Below the pieces are notes generated by a model that had not been told where the DNA came from, made no database searches, and saw only the letters and a list, made by a program, of their open reading frames with translations. Position numbers and translations under genes: made by a program. DNA of 41,644 bases from Planctomycetales bacterium (GTDB taxonomy: Bacteria > Planctomycetota > Planctomycetia > Pirellulales > Pirellulaceae), in NCBI GenBank assembly GCA_020426925.1, contig JAGQPC010000002.1, forward strand, positions 1-41,644. Reading direction: 5' to 3'. Of this stretch, positions 16,112-25,753 are shown piece after piece; position 1 is the stretch's first letter, and each line of letters starts with the position of its first letter.

Positions 16112-19100
16112 TCATTCCATGCGAATCAGTAGGTCGCCCGTGTCGACTTGGCTGCCCGGTTTGACGAGAATCTCGGCGACTTTTCCGTCGGCTTCGGAGT
16201 TGACAGATGTTTCCATCTTCATGGCTTCCAGTGTCAACAGTTTTTCGCCTTTTTTTACCACGTCCCCGACTTTGACTGAAACCGTGACGACCATGCCGGG
16301 CATTGTGGAGCCGATTTGCTTGGGATCGTCGACATCCGCTTTGATGCGTTGCTGAGTTTCCGGTTCAAGCGAGTGATCCACAACGCTTACGTTGCGCGGA
16401 ACTCCGTTCACTTCAAAAAAGACGGTTCGTTTTCCGTCCGGATGTGGTTCGCCAACCGTGAGGAATTTGACGATCAGCACTTTGCCGCTTTCGATTTCGA
16501 TTGACATTTCCTCGCCGGATTGCATTCCGTAGAAGAAAACGTGAGTCGGGATACCGCTTGGATCGTAATACTGCTTCTGGTGCTTCGCAAAGTCTTCGAA
16601 GACTTTGGGGTACAGCAAGCTCGATACGACGTCTTGATCGGTCGGATCGCGATCTAGCTGATCTTGCAGTCGCTTTCGTGTCGCCTCGAAATCGGCAGGA
16701 GCCATCGTTTCACCCGGCCGTGTCAGCAACGGCTTCTTGTCTTTGAGCACTCGCTTTTGGATTTGCTCGGGGAATCCTCCGGGTGGTTGCCCCATGTTTC
16801 CGCCGATTAGATCGATCACCGATGCGGGATAAGCAATTTCGCGGTCGCCCGAAAGCACATCGTCGGGGGTCAGCTCATTTGCGACCATAAACAATGCCAT
16901 ATCTCCAACTGCTTTCGACGTTGGTGTCACCTTCACAATGTCACCAAACATTTGGTTGACTTGAGCGTAGACTTCGCAAACGCGGCTCCACTGGTCGAGC
17001 AATCCTAACGCACGTGCTTGCTGGTACAGATTCGTGTATTGCCCGCCCGGCATTTCGTGGTGATAGAGGTCGGCTGTGGCTGGCAGCACTTGGCTTTCGA
17101 ATGGAGCGTAGAATTCGCGAACGGATCGCCAGTAGTCGGCGATGGCGTCGAGTTTCTTCACTTCCAGTTCGGACGCACGATCGGAGAATCGCAGTGCTTC
17201 GGCGAGGGCATTGAGGTTAGGCTGCGATGTTCCGCCCGACATCGGTGCCATCGCGGCATCGGCAATATCCAGATCGACTTCGGCCGCATTGAGAATCGCG
17301 GCGGCCTGAACGCCTGCTGTATCGTGGGTGTGGAAATGGATTGGGATGCCAATTTCTTGTTTGAGCGTTTTTACCAGTAGGCGAGCAGCTTCAGGTTTGC
17401 ACAGGCCAGCCATGTCTTTGATGGCCAGAATGTGCGCACCCATTTTCTCGAGGTCTTTGGCGAGATTCACGTAGTACTTCATGTCGTACTTCATTCGACT
17501 GCTGTCCAGGATATCGCCCGTGTAGCAGACCGAGGCTTCACAGATCGCGTCGGTTTCCAAAACGGCGTCCATCGCGACCCGCATGTTGCGGGGGTCGTTG
17601 AGCGCGTCGAAAACGCGGAAGACGTCCATGCCCGCGTCGGCTGCTTCCTTCACAAAAGCCTGCACTACGTTGTCGGGATAGTTTGTGTAGCCGACCGCAT
17701 TCGATGCGCGCAAAAGCATCTGGAACAGAACGTTGGGGATTTTTTCACGCAGTTGTGTCAGTCGGCTCCACGGTGATTCTTTCAAAAACCGCATGGATGT
17801 ATCGAACGTGGCCCCTCCCCACATTTCGATTGAAAACAACTGTGATGCTTGCTGCGAATACGATTCCGCGATTTGGACCAAGTCATATGTGCGGAAGCGA
17901 GTAGCGAGCAGCGACTGGTGAGCGTCGCGGAACGTCGTGTCGGTGAAAAGTAGCGGCTTGTGGTCGAGCACCCATTTGCTGAATTTTTCCGGGCCGAGTT
18001 TTTTCAGGCGGTCTCGACTTCCTTCCGGCGGGGTAGTCGAAGCTTCGTTGTGAAACGGCAGGATCGCTGGCTCTCGTCGAGTGGCCGCCGGTAATCCGGC
18101 GACCAAAGCGTTCCCATTGACAATGACGTCTCCTAAGAACGTCAGCAGTCGGGTCGCACGATCTCGACGCCGCGGAAGGACGAACAGTTCGGGAGTATCA
18201 TCAATGAATCGAGTTGTGCAGTCTCCTGTCTTAAACGTCTCGTGGTCCATTAACTTGATCAGGAACGGAATGTTGGTTTTGACTCCGCGAACACGGAATT
18301 CCAACAAGCACCGCTTCATGCGACTGACGACGTCCTGATACCGACGACCTAGCGCGGTAACCTTGACTAGCATAGAATCGTAGAATGGGTTTACGACAGC
18401 GCCGCTGTATGCACTGCCCGCGTCCAGACGCACACCCATGCCACTTGCTGATCGGTAATGCGATATCCGGCCGTAATCAGGCAAAAAGCCGTTTGACGGA
18501 TCTTCTGTGGTAACTCGACACTGCATTGCGAACCCACGAACGTCGACTTGATTTTGTGATTCCAGACCGATGTCGTCATCGTCCAGTCGAGTGCCCTGCG
18601 CGATCCGAATCTGAGACATGACGATGTCGACTCCAGTCACTTGTTCTGTGACTGTGTGTTCGACTTGAATGCGGGGGTTAACTTCAATGAAATAGAATTG
18701 ATGGGAATCGGCATCGACAAGAAATTCGACGGTTCCGGCATTTTGATAATTGACGGTTCGACCAATCTCTAGTGCTGCATTGCAAAGTTCATCGCGAAGC
18801 CTTTCTGGTAGGTTTGGCGCGGGCGCGATTTCGACAACCTTCTGGTGACGACGCTGAACCGAGCAATCACGCTCGTACAAGTGCACGAGATTCCCGTGCT
18901 GATCGCCGAGCAGTTGTACTTCAATGTGGCGGGCGCGTGAAATGAATTTCTCGATAAAAATCTCATCGCTACCAAATGCTGAAAGCGATTCACGTTGAGC
19001 TTGTTCAAACGCGCCGTCGAATTCGTTGACATCATTGACGACTCGCATCCCGCGGCCGCCGCCGCCGTGTGCCGCCTTTAAAATGATTGGGAACCCCAAG

Positions 19101-19555
19101 TCTGTTGCCAGCTTTTTCCCTTCGGCTGCTGATTCGATCGCGTTCTGGCTGCCGCTTAGAATTGGTACGCCAGCTTTTTGTGCGATTTGTCGAGCCGTCG
19201 TTTTGTTGCCCAACGCTTCCAGAACTTCCACCGATGGCCCAACGAACGTGATGCCTGCTTCCTTGCATGCTCTGGCAAATTCCGGTTTTTCGGATAGGAA
19301 TCCGTAGCCGGGATGAATCGCGTCGACGCCGTTGCGTTTTGCGACTTGGATGATGCCGGGAATGTCCAAGTAGGCACGGATCGGTTCGCCTTGCTGCCCG
19401 ACCTTGTAAGCTTCGTCCGCTTTGAAACGGTGAAGGGCGTAGCGATCTTCGTGTGTATAGATTGCTACGGTGCGAATTCCCAGCTCCGTTGCGCTTCGGA
19501 ACACACGAGTGGCAATTTCACTTCGGTTAGCGACGAGCAGTTTTTTAAATTTCAT
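16112..19555 (-). CDS. pyc: Pyruvate carboxylase (single-chain, biotin-dependent)
   Basis: 1,147 residues, the usual length for the single-chain enzyme that converts pyruvate, bicarbonate and ATP to oxaloacetate, replenishing the TCA cycle. Domains in order: biotin carboxylase (about 1-450; KLLVANRSEIATRVF, Gly-rich ATP loop HGGGGRGMRVV, EVNPRIQVEHTVTE), carboxyltransferase (about 530-850; TTFRDAHQSLLATR, IKDMAGL, metal-site HFHTHDTAG), allosteric/tetramerisation region, and biotinyl domain with LEAMKMETSV, target Lys1113. It starts at ATG 19555; the ribosome site is weak. It stands alone on the minus strand, 213 bases downstream of the metal RND gene, and converges with the other efflux operon. 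No frameshift or missing motif was seen. Confidence 0.96.
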   Translation of the reverse strand: MKFKKLLVANRSEIATRVFRSATELGIRTVAIYTHEDRYALHRFKADEAYKVGQQGEPIRAYLDIPGIIQVAKRNGVDAIHPGYGFLSEKPEFARACKEAGITFVGPSVEVLEALGNKTTARQIAQKAGVPILSGSQNAIESAAEGKKLATDLGFPIILKAAHGGGGRGMRVVNDVNEFDGAFEQAQRESLSAFGSDEIFIEKFISRARHIEVQLLGDQHGNLVHLYERDCSVQRRHQKVVEIAPAPNLPERLRDELCNAALEIGRTVNYQNAGTVEFLVDADSHQFYFIEVNPRIQVEHTVTEQVTGVDIVMSQIRIAQGTRLDDDDIGLESQNQVDVRGFAMQCRVTTEDPSNGFLPDYGRISHYRSASGMGVRLDAGSAYSGAVVNPFYDSMLVKVTALGRRYQDVVSRMKRCLLEFRVRGVKTNIPFLIKLMDHETFKTGDCTTRFIDDTPELFVLPRRRDRATRLLTFLGDVIVNGNALVAGLPAATRREPAILPFHNEASTTPPEGSRDRLKKLGPEKFSKWVLDHKPLLFTDTTFRDAHQSLLATRFRTYDLVQIAESYSQQASQLFSIEMWGGATFDTSMRFLKESPWSRLTQLREKIPNVLFQMLLRASNAVGYTNYPDNVVQAFVKEAADAGMDVFRVFDALNDPRNMRVAMDAVLETDAICEASVCYTGDILDSSRMKYDMKYYVNLAKDLEKMGAHILAIKDMAGLCKPEAARLLVKTLKQEIGIPIHFHTHDTAGVQAAAILNAAEVDLDIADAAMAPMSGGTSQPNLNALAEALRFSDRASELEVKKLDAIADYWRSVREFYAPFESQVLPATADLYHHEMPGGQYTNLYQQARALGLLDQWSRVCEVYAQVNQMFGDIVKVTPTSKAVGDMALFMVANELTPDDVLSGDREIAYPASVIDLIGGNMGQPPGGFPEQIQKRVLKDKKPLLTRPGETMAPADFEATRKRLQDQLDRDPTDQDVVSSLLYPKVFEDFAKHQKQYYDPSGIPTHVFFYGMQSGEEMSIEIESGKVLIVKFLTVGEPHPDGKRTVFFEVNGVPRNVSVVDHSLEPETQQRIKADVDDPKQIGSTMPGMVVTVSVKVGDVVKKGEKLLTLEAMKMETSVNSEADGKVAEILVKPGSQVDTGDLLIRME

Positions 19556-19768
19556 AGATATCTGAGAAATCGTTTTGTTTTAGGTTTGCCAGCCGCAAGC
19601 AGCGTTGACTTTTGGATCGTGCCAGACTCCCTTCACGTCAGGGAACTTTAGCCAGATCCATTGCAGTGTCCTGGCGGAACGTAGCTGCAATTGGGCTCTA
19701 GCGGACGCCTAACAGAGTATCAGCGTATTCCAGTTATCAAAACCCGTGGAGCCCGCTTCAGCCCTGAT

Positions 19769-22700
19769 TTAGTCGTCCACGTGCACTTTCGATTTTGTGC
19801 GGTTTTCCCAGGCCCAAAAGAGTCCAGGGCGAATGAGGAATTCGCACAAGGTTGATGTGACCAAACCGCCGGTGATCACGGTTGCGATCGGGTACAAGAA
19901 TTCTTTTCCCGGCTGATGGCCTCCGATCATGATGGGCAGCAGCCCAATTCCGGTAGTTAAAGCCGTCATCAGCACAGGTGCGAGCCGTTCTAAGCTGCCC
20001 TCGACGATGATTTCCTGCGACAGTCCGTATTGCTCGATCGAATCTCGATACGATGATATCAGCAACAACCCATTTCGAGCTGCGATGCCGCCCAAGGATA
20101 TGAAGCCCACCATGCTGGCGACCGAATAGGGCTGGCCGGTCAGTGTCATCGCGGCCACGCCGCCGACGAACGCAGCGGGTAGCGCGAACAGAATTTGCGA
20201 AACGTGGCTTACGGAATTAAACGTAGACATCAGCACGACAAACACGACCGCGATCGCGACTGCACTCAGAAGCAGAATGCGTCGTGTGGCTTCTTGCTGA
20301 GCTTCAAATTGGCCACCAAGGATCGCAAAATATCCTTCCGGCAGTTCGACATGTTCATCAATCTTTTGCTTGATCGCGTCAACCGCTTCGCTCAGATCGG
20401 CCGTTCGCGTGTTAACTCGAACGACGATTCGCCGGCGGCCATCCTCTCGCTTGACCGTGTTTGGGCCGCCCGATTCTCTAACGGTTGCAACTTCCGACAG
20501 AGGAATCTTGCCTCCATCAGGTAGATCGATCGGAGTGCGGTCAAGGTTCAACGTATCGGTTCGAAAGTTCTCATTGAAACGTAGGAGTACGTCGAAATAA
20601 CGCTGTCCTTCGTTAACGCGAGAAACCAAACGACCGTTCATCGCGGTTTCGACGAATCGATTAACTTCTGCCGCTGACAAACCGTACTCGGCAAGTTTGT
20701 CGTAGTCGATTTGGATTTGCAATTGAGGAACGACATTTTGTTGCTCGACAATCGGCGGGTCGATTCCCGGAACTTCGGCTGCTGCGGATTTAACTTGATG
20801 CGCGAGGCGACGTAAAACGTCCAAATTGTCTCCGTAGATTTTGATCGCAATCTCGGCGGTGACGCCAGATAGCAAGTGGCTGATCAAGTGATCAATCGGC
20901 TGCTCCACTTCGATTTCAATCCCTGGCACATTTTCCAACGCATGCTCGACGATTTCTCGCAGCTCTTCACGCGTCTTTCCGTGGTTTTCAGACAACGATA
21001 TGACGTACTCGCTGATGTTGACTCCGATCACGTGTTCGTCGTTTTCGGCTCGACCAGTTTTGCACGTGAAGTGTTCGAAGATCCCGTCTGGATTGCCTCC
21101 CCCTTTTGTTAGCTTCGAGAATTCTCTGTCTGCGATGGCTCGAAGGCGTGCAGTGGCTTCCAGCGAAGTGCCCGCGGGCGCGATGAGGTTCACTTGCAAC
21201 GCCCCTTCGTCGAACTTGGGCAGAAGCTCCTGCCCGACCATGCGAGCTCGCGCAATGCTGACACCAATCAGTGCCAATGCCAGCGCGAGGATAACAGCGA
21301 GTCCAGAACTGGTCATGCTCAAACGAATCATTGGCGTCACGGCGCGTTTGATCCACCGAAGCACGATTCCGTCGCCCCGTTGCTGTGTGACTTTTGCATG
21401 CGGCAATAGATAGAACGACAATACTGGTGTGACGGTGATCGATACGACAGTCGACGCGACTATGGAAATGATGTACGCGACACCCAGCGGTTGCAGAAGT
21501 CTTCCCGCCATGCCGGATAGAGCAAACAGCGGGGCAAACACGACGATCACCAGAACCGTGCTGATAATAATTGCATTACGCACTTCAACGCTTGCGTCAT
21601 AGATGACCCGGAGTACTGGCCGACGTTTTTCTGCTTGAGCATTCTGCCGCAGCCGGCGAAAGATGTTTTCGACATCGACAATTGCATCATCAACGAGCTC
21701 GCCCATGGCAACCGCCAATCCGCCGAGCGTCATGACGTTGATTGACATATCAAACCAACGGAAGCTCAATATCGCCACGACGACTGAGAGCGGAATCGCC
21801 GTTAACGTGATGAACGTCGTGCGGAAGTTCCACAGAAACAGGAACAGAATCACGACGACCAGAATCGCGCCGTCGCGCAGTGCCTCGATGACGTTTTTTA
21901 CGGCATGGTCGATGAACGTACGCTGCTGATAGGTTACCTCAAGGTGAACGTCTTCCGGCAAACCGGCTTTGACGTCGGCGAGCGCAACGCGGATTCGTTC
22001 GGTCAAATCACGCGTGTCGGCATCGGGCTGTTTTTGGATGGTCAGGACGACGCCTTCGTGTCCGTCGATTGTCGAGTTCCCTCGTTGAGGCTGCGCAACG
22101 GGCTCAATTGTTGCCACATCTTTTAGCAGCACTGGACGGCCGCCGGCGTTCTTCACGACAATCTGTTCTAGCTGCCGATAGTCGACAAAACGCCCTTCGC
22201 CTCGAACGAGAAACTCTTTCGATTGCAGCGAAAGATATCCGCCCGTTACGTTGCGATTACTTTCGCGAATCGCGTCCTCGATTTCGGCCAGCGACACATC
22301 GTAGCGGTGCAGAGCGTGAAAGTTCACCAGAACGTGATACTGTTTTTTACCGCCGCCCATCGTGATGACTTGCGAGATTCCGTTGACGCTCAGCAGCCTC
22401 TGTTTGACGACCCAATCGGCAAGCTCGCGAACCTTGAGGTCATCGGTCGAGCCATCTTTGCTCCACATTCCGACAAGCATGATTTGGCCCAGCAGCGATG
22501 AGATCGGACCCATCTGCGGCATGGCGCCGTCAGGCAATTGTTCGAGTACGGTTGAAATCCTCGACTGCACAATTTGCCGAGCGATGTAGACATCAGAATT
22601 CCAATCGAATTCGACATTGATGACGGACAATCCGATATCCGACGAACTACGGACCGCGATCACACCATTCGCACCGTTGACAGCCGCTTCCAACGGAAAC

Positions 22701-22894
22701 GTGACTTGCCGCTCGACTTCTTCCGGTGAAAGTCCGGGACATTCCGTGATCAGCACAACTCGGGGCCGAGTCAAATCGGGCAGCACATCGATCGGGAGCT
22801 GAACGGCGACAGAGCTGCCAATCACCATCGTGGCGATGGCCACGCAAATGATGATCAGCCGGTTCTGCAAGGCAAAGTTGATGATTGAATTCAT
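19769..22894 (-). CDS. Heavy-metal-type RND efflux permease (CusA/CzcA-like)
   Basis: 1,041 residues, matching HME-RND pumps. Signature segments: QLPIDVLPDLTRPRVVLITE in the first periplasmic stretch, GLSPEEVERQVTFPLEAA, SSSDIGLSVINVEFDW, TM4 with GELVDDAIVDVENIFRRL and the late GGIAARNGLLLISSYRDS. The adaptor encoded upstream is His-rich, which supports metal ions as substrate; a periplasmic-binding Met triad as in CusA was not confirmed, so copper/silver versus zinc/cobalt/nickel is open. The ATG overlaps the stop of the upstream small membrane protein gene (ATGA), implying coupled translation in a five-gene operon. No outer-membrane channel gene is present. Confidence 0.92.
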   Translation of the reverse strand: MNSIINFALQNRLIIICVAIATMVIGSSVAVQLPIDVLPDLTRPRVVLITECPGLSPEEVERQVTFPLEAAVNGANGVIAVRSSSDIGLSVINVEFDWNSDVYIARQIVQSRISTVLEQLPDGAMPQMGPISSLLGQIMLVGMWSKDGSTDDLKVRELADWVVKQRLLSVNGISQVITMGGGKKQYHVLVNFHALHRYDVSLAEIEDAIRESNRNVTGGYLSLQSKEFLVRGEGRFVDYRQLEQIVVKNAGGRPVLLKDVATIEPVAQPQRGNSTIDGHEGVVLTIQKQPDADTRDLTERIRVALADVKAGLPEDVHLEVTYQQRTFIDHAVKNVIEALRDGAILVVVILFLFLWNFRTTFITLTAIPLSVVVAILSFRWFDMSINVMTLGGLAVAMGELVDDAIVDVENIFRRLRQNAQAEKRRPVLRVIYDASVEVRNAIIISTVLVIVVFAPLFALSGMAGRLLQPLGVAYIISIVASTVVSITVTPVLSFYLLPHAKVTQQRGDGIVLRWIKRAVTPMIRLSMTSSGLAVILALALALIGVSIARARMVGQELLPKFDEGALQVNLIAPAGTSLEATARLRAIADREFSKLTKGGGNPDGIFEHFTCKTGRAENDEHVIGVNISEYVISLSENHGKTREELREIVEHALENVPGIEIEVEQPIDHLISHLLSGVTAEIAIKIYGDNLDVLRRLAHQVKSAAAEVPGIDPPIVEQQNVVPQLQIQIDYDKLAEYGLSAAEVNRFVETAMNGRLVSRVNEGQRYFDVLLRFNENFRTDTLNLDRTPIDLPDGGKIPLSEVATVRESGGPNTVKREDGRRRIVVRVNTRTADLSEAVDAIKQKIDEHVELPEGYFAILGGQFEAQQEATRRILLLSAVAIAVVFVVLMSTFNSVSHVSQILFALPAAFVGGVAAMTLTGQPYSVASMVGFISLGGIAARNGLLLISSYRDSIEQYGLSQEIIVEGSLERLAPVLMTALTTGIGLLPIMIGGHQPGKEFLYPIATVITGGLVTSTLCEFLIRPGLFWAWENRTKSKVHVDD

Positions 22895-23307
22895 GTTAAT
22901 TCTGCTTGTTTTCGCTCTTCGATTTCCTTACGCCGAATGTTTGCGCGCCGCCTCGTCATCCAGCCGCCTGTAATGGCACCAAGCACCGCGCAGACGTACA
23001 TCATCAGTCCGATCGACCAGTCCGACCGAAGCCCTGTGTAGTGGGCCGCTACTAGCCCGGCAACAAACCCAATCCAGCCGTAAAAGACACCGCGAATCAT
23101 CCCGCGTAGTGATTGTGTAGCAAAGCGACTCCAGCAGCACAGGTGAATCGAGCACGCTCCGAGACACACCATCGCAAAAAGTCCTGCGATCGATGGATTG
23201 ACTTGAGGAACCTGACGAAAAAATTGGATGGCTGCACCAGCTGAAGCCGTTAACAGAAAAAGATCGCGGATCGAAATCTGGCTTCGTCTTGTTCTGGTGT
23301 CGGTCAA
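22891..23307 (-). CDS. Small multi-pass membrane protein of unknown function
   Basis: 138 residues. The start TISIRDLFLLTASAGAAI-like N-terminus (RSQISIRDLFLLTASAG) resembles the short motif seen in many planctomycete small membrane proteins. Hydrophobic segments at about 18-35, 40-60, 72-90 and 100-118 suggest four helices; the tail is highly charged (RRRANIRRKEIEERKQAE). It overlaps the RND permease start by four bases and lies two bases after the preceding membrane protein gene, so it belongs to the metal efflux operon. No known efflux component has this form. It may be an accessory subunit or a sensor; function unknown. Confidence 0.75.
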   Translation of the reverse strand: MTDTRTRRSQISIRDLFLLTASAGAAIQFFRQVPQVNPSIAGLFAMVCLGACSIHLCCWSRFATQSLRGMIRGVFYGWIGFVAGLVAAHYTGLRSDWSIGLMMYVCAVLGAITGGWMTRRRANIRRKEIEERKQAELT

Positions 23308-23309
23308 GA

Positions 23310-23675
23310 TTAATTCGCCTCCCGCGAATTGTCACGCCAATCTGGATACACCCGATAGAAACGGTCCTTGCCCATTTGCCTTCCAGCAAGTGTGGTGGCG
23401 ATGAGGGCCACCGGAATACCAAGCCAGACATGGAAGCTCGCCGCAATTGTCCCAGCGAAAAACGCAACGATCGGACCAGCAATCCACCCAAGCCAAGTTC
23501 TCGATATTAGGCGACAGCTGGTCCCGGTTGCGCCAAAATGCAAAGCCAGCATCACACCGAACCTTCCCATTGCGCACAACATCGCGATCACACTGGTAAC
23601 CGCCAGCAATACGACAATCGATGTTTGCAGCCGGCGTTGGCGGTATTCGCTAATGATGTGCGGTCTTCGGGGCAT
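23310..23675 (-). CDS. Small multi-pass membrane protein of unknown function
   Basis: 121 residues. Hydrophobic stretches at about 18-38 (SIVVLLAVTSVIAMLCAM), 40-48 and 60-95 (GWIAGPIVAFFAGTIAA, then a segment with GIPVALIATTLAG) suggest three or four helices. The N-terminus is basic and Arg-rich (HIISEYRQRRLQ); the C-terminus is short and charged. It sits 53 bases after the adaptor gene and two bases before the next membrane protein gene, between the usual partners of an RND pump. No family is recognised. The similar size and shape of the two neighbours hint at a heteromeric pair or an old duplication, though the sequences show little obvious identity. Confidence 0.7.
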   Translation of the reverse strand: MPRRPHIISEYRQRRLQTSIVVLLAVTSVIAMLCAMGRFGVMLALHFGATGTSCRLISRTWLGWIAGPIVAFFAGTIAASFHVWLGIPVALIATTLAGRQMGKDRFYRVYPDWRDNSREAN

Positions 23676-23728
23676 GGATAAATCTGAGATGGAAACCTAC
23701 TAGCAGCCAGGGCAAAGCCGATGCATTT

Positions 23729-25120
23729 CTAATGTTCGTGTCCGTGGTCGTGCCCGCCGCCATCTCCGGCTCGTGTCTTAAGGATCAAATTTAGTTCGAA
23801 CGCGTTGTTGATCGCCATTCTCTGACCGTCTTTAAAATCATTGTTTGCCTCGACCAATGCCACTTCTTTGTCACGATAGATTAGGTGTATCGGAGTTCGT
23901 TTTAGCTCGACGTACGGATCCACATGATCGTGGTCGTGGTCGTGGTCGTGCGGTGTCACGTATCGTCGGAACACAAACGCATCTGGGCCGTCGGTCACGA
24001 CAGCTTCCGCAGGCAGTTTGAGGTATCCGACTAAATCGTTGGTTGGCAAGAGCACGTGGGCTCGTTGCCCAGGCTTGAACTTCCATGTGCGAAAGCGAAC
24101 GTCGGTCGATTGAGTTTGTTCGCTGACGATTTCGTTCTTGATGGGCACGTAGAACGAATACGTTTGGCTGTGTTCGTCAATCGCGTTGTCGATGTATTCA
24201 ATCTTCGCACCGTCGTGCTTAGTGACATATTTGCCTGCACCAAATTCGATCGTGAACGTAGCTCCGGACTCATGTAGCTCCTCAAGTAGCGGCAAGTCTT
24301 TTTCAAAGGCTTGTCCTTCGATGTATAGTGCGGCGTGATAGGCCAAGTGACACAAGTCATCACCTCGCGACACCGTCGTACCGGGCACAGCGCGAAGTCG
24401 TTCGATCGTAAAGGACAGCTTGCCGTCGTGGGCAATGTGAAAGTCCTCGCGTGAAGTCATTCGATCAGGAAGCCGGATCATGAGGTCTCGAACAAGCTGT
24501 TGATCCGACACGATGGAAGAGATCTGTTCTGGCGTTAATCCTCGAACGAGCAGCTCTTGGCGATAGAGTTTCTCTTTCGCGGCTAATTGTTGACGCTGGT
24601 ATTTCAGATCGATTAGCTGGCGGCCTCGAACATCGGCGAGCGGCTGCAGCCGTTCCGTATCGGCCGCGTTCACTGCCAGCTGCGTGATCGTATCGAGCAG
24701 TTTGAGCTGCGCGTCCAACAGGGGCTCGTCGATCACTTGCAGTAACAGCACCGGATCGCCGGGCGATATTGCTTGGCCTGGCCTGACGTAGAGTTTTTCC
24801 ACGATTCCGTTGACCGGTGCGGCAAGCCTATGATCAGAATGCCCCGGCAGTTCGATCACTCTTGCCGGGATCCGAATCGTGCGGGTGTGGTCACCGACTT
24901 CGGCATTGCCCATCTCCATGCTCAAGTTCTTGTAGGATTCTTCGGTCAGTTGCACGACTTCAGGATCTTCTTCATGTTCATCGTGCGCATGATCGTCTTC
25001 CTCGCCGTGAACGTGTCCATTCGTATCCGGAAAACTTCGCGTTAACGAATACCCCGCAGCTAATCCTGCTGCAAAAATTCCGGCTGTCGCCAACATGGTT
25101 ACTAGGAACGTGTTCTTCAT
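23729..25120 (-). CDS. His-rich RND periplasmic adaptor (CusB/CzcB-like)
   Basis: 463 residues from ATG 25120; a TTG 36 bases upstream in frame is less likely. A signal/anchor segment spans residues 4-25 (TFLVTMLATAGIFAAGLAAG). A His/Asp/Glu-rich stretch follows at 36-52, a DHDHDHDHDHVD run lies near residue 395 and the protein ends GGGHDHGHEH: three separate metal-binding patches. Between them are the lipoyl (VNGIVEKLYVRPGQAISPGD), alpha-hairpin and barrel domains of a membrane fusion protein. Family knowledge: CzcB/CusB-type adaptors hand metal ions to the cognate RND pump and bridge to an outer-membrane channel. It is the second gene of the metal efflux operon; the cognate permease is encoded two genes downstream. 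Confidence 0.92.
   Translation of the reverse strand: MKNTFLVTMLATAGIFAAGLAAGYSLTRSFPDTNGHVHGEEDDHAHDEHEEDPEVVQLTEESYKNLSMEMGNAEVGDHTRTIRIPARVIELPGHSDHRLAAPVNGIVEKLYVRPGQAISPGDPVLLLQVIDEPLLDAQLKLLDTITQLAVNAADTERLQPLADVRGRQLIDLKYQRQQLAAKEKLYRQELLVRGLTPEQISSIVSDQQLVRDLMIRLPDRMTSREDFHIAHDGKLSFTIERLRAVPGTTVSRGDDLCHLAYHAALYIEGQAFEKDLPLLEELHESGATFTIEFGAGKYVTKHDGAKIEYIDNAIDEHSQTYSFYVPIKNEIVSEQTQSTDVRFRTWKFKPGQRAHVLLPTNDLVGYLKLPAEAVVTDGPDAFVFRRYVTPHDHDHDHDHVDPYVELKRTPIHLIYRDKEVALVEANNDFKDGQRMAINNAFELNLILKTRAGDGGGHDHGHEH
23924..23951. repeat. 6-bp tandem repeat encoding an Asp-His run
   Basis: The hexamer GTGGTC is repeated about four times on the plus strand inside the adaptor gene and encodes alternating Asp and His on the minus strand. 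Such a repeat can gain or lose units by slippage without shifting the frame, changing the number of metal ligands. Confidence 0.7.
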
Positions 25121-25324
25121 ATGAATAGCTGTAATCGCGTATGATCTGCGGCTCAAGACCGGCAGAGCACTCGTTGAGATACTGAAGTGGTTGTGGGTAG
25201 ATTCGGAATGCTGTTGAACCGTTGGCTTTTCAGGTTGTTCGGTTCATAGACCGGCCCGTCGGAAAAGCGTCACTCTCGATTCTCGGAATCCGAACGCAGA
25301 GTTTGGGAGAGAACTCAGATCAGG

Positions 25325-25753
25325 TCAAAGTAAGAAAACCTGAAGCGCAGCACGCACGCTAACGGGGAACTGCGGTTCCTTGGAAGAGATGTTTGCCCAG
25401 CGTTGTTGCGTCGCTCGCACGACCGTGTAGCTTTTCATGCCAACCAGCGCGATTGAGTTCGCGACGACATCGTGGACAGTGCGAGTCTTTTCCTGAGAGA
25501 TCAAATCAGGGGAATTCGCCACGCGAACGCACATGTCGGAATTGATCGCGTCCCCGTCAGTTTCGCTCGCGGCATGACAATGATCGTGACAGCAACTATT
25601 TGAGCCGTGGCCGTGGGCCGCCGAAACAGCGTCGAACCAAATCGAATGATGAACACATTGGCACGGACACGCTCCGGCGCGATACACGAGCATGGCCGCG
25701 ATCAACCAGATCGAGCAATGCAAAAGCAGTCGTGATGAGCGGCGATGGACCAT
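25325..25753 (-). CDS. Exported Cys/His-rich small protein, probable metal-binding
   Basis: 142 residues from ATG 25753; a GTG 54 bases upstream is possible but would bury the signal peptide. An N-terminal hydrophobic segment (about 9-26, LLLHCSIWLIAAMLV) with basic lead looks like a signal peptide. It is followed by CPCQCVHH at 29-36, then HGHGSNSCCHDHCH at 47-60, a dense Cys/His cluster typical of metal binding. The last 60 residues are ordinary. It sits about 200 bases upstream of the adaptor gene on the same strand, so it is probably the first gene of the metal efflux operon or transcribed just ahead of it. No known family is assigned; a periplasmic metal chaperone or sensor role is inference. 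Confidence 0.65.
   Translation of the reverse strand: MVHRRSSRLLLHCSIWLIAAMLVYRAGACPCQCVHHSIWFDAVSAAHGHGSNSCCHDHCHAASETDGDAINSDMCVRVANSPDLISQEKTRTVHDVVANSIALVGMKSYTVVRATQQRWANISSKEPQFPVSVRAALQVFLL

Noticed and set aside
25278-25290. GATTC-TCG-GAATC palindrome near the metal efflux operon
   Set aside because: Short 5-bp arms that are likely to occur by chance; no link to a regulator gene here.
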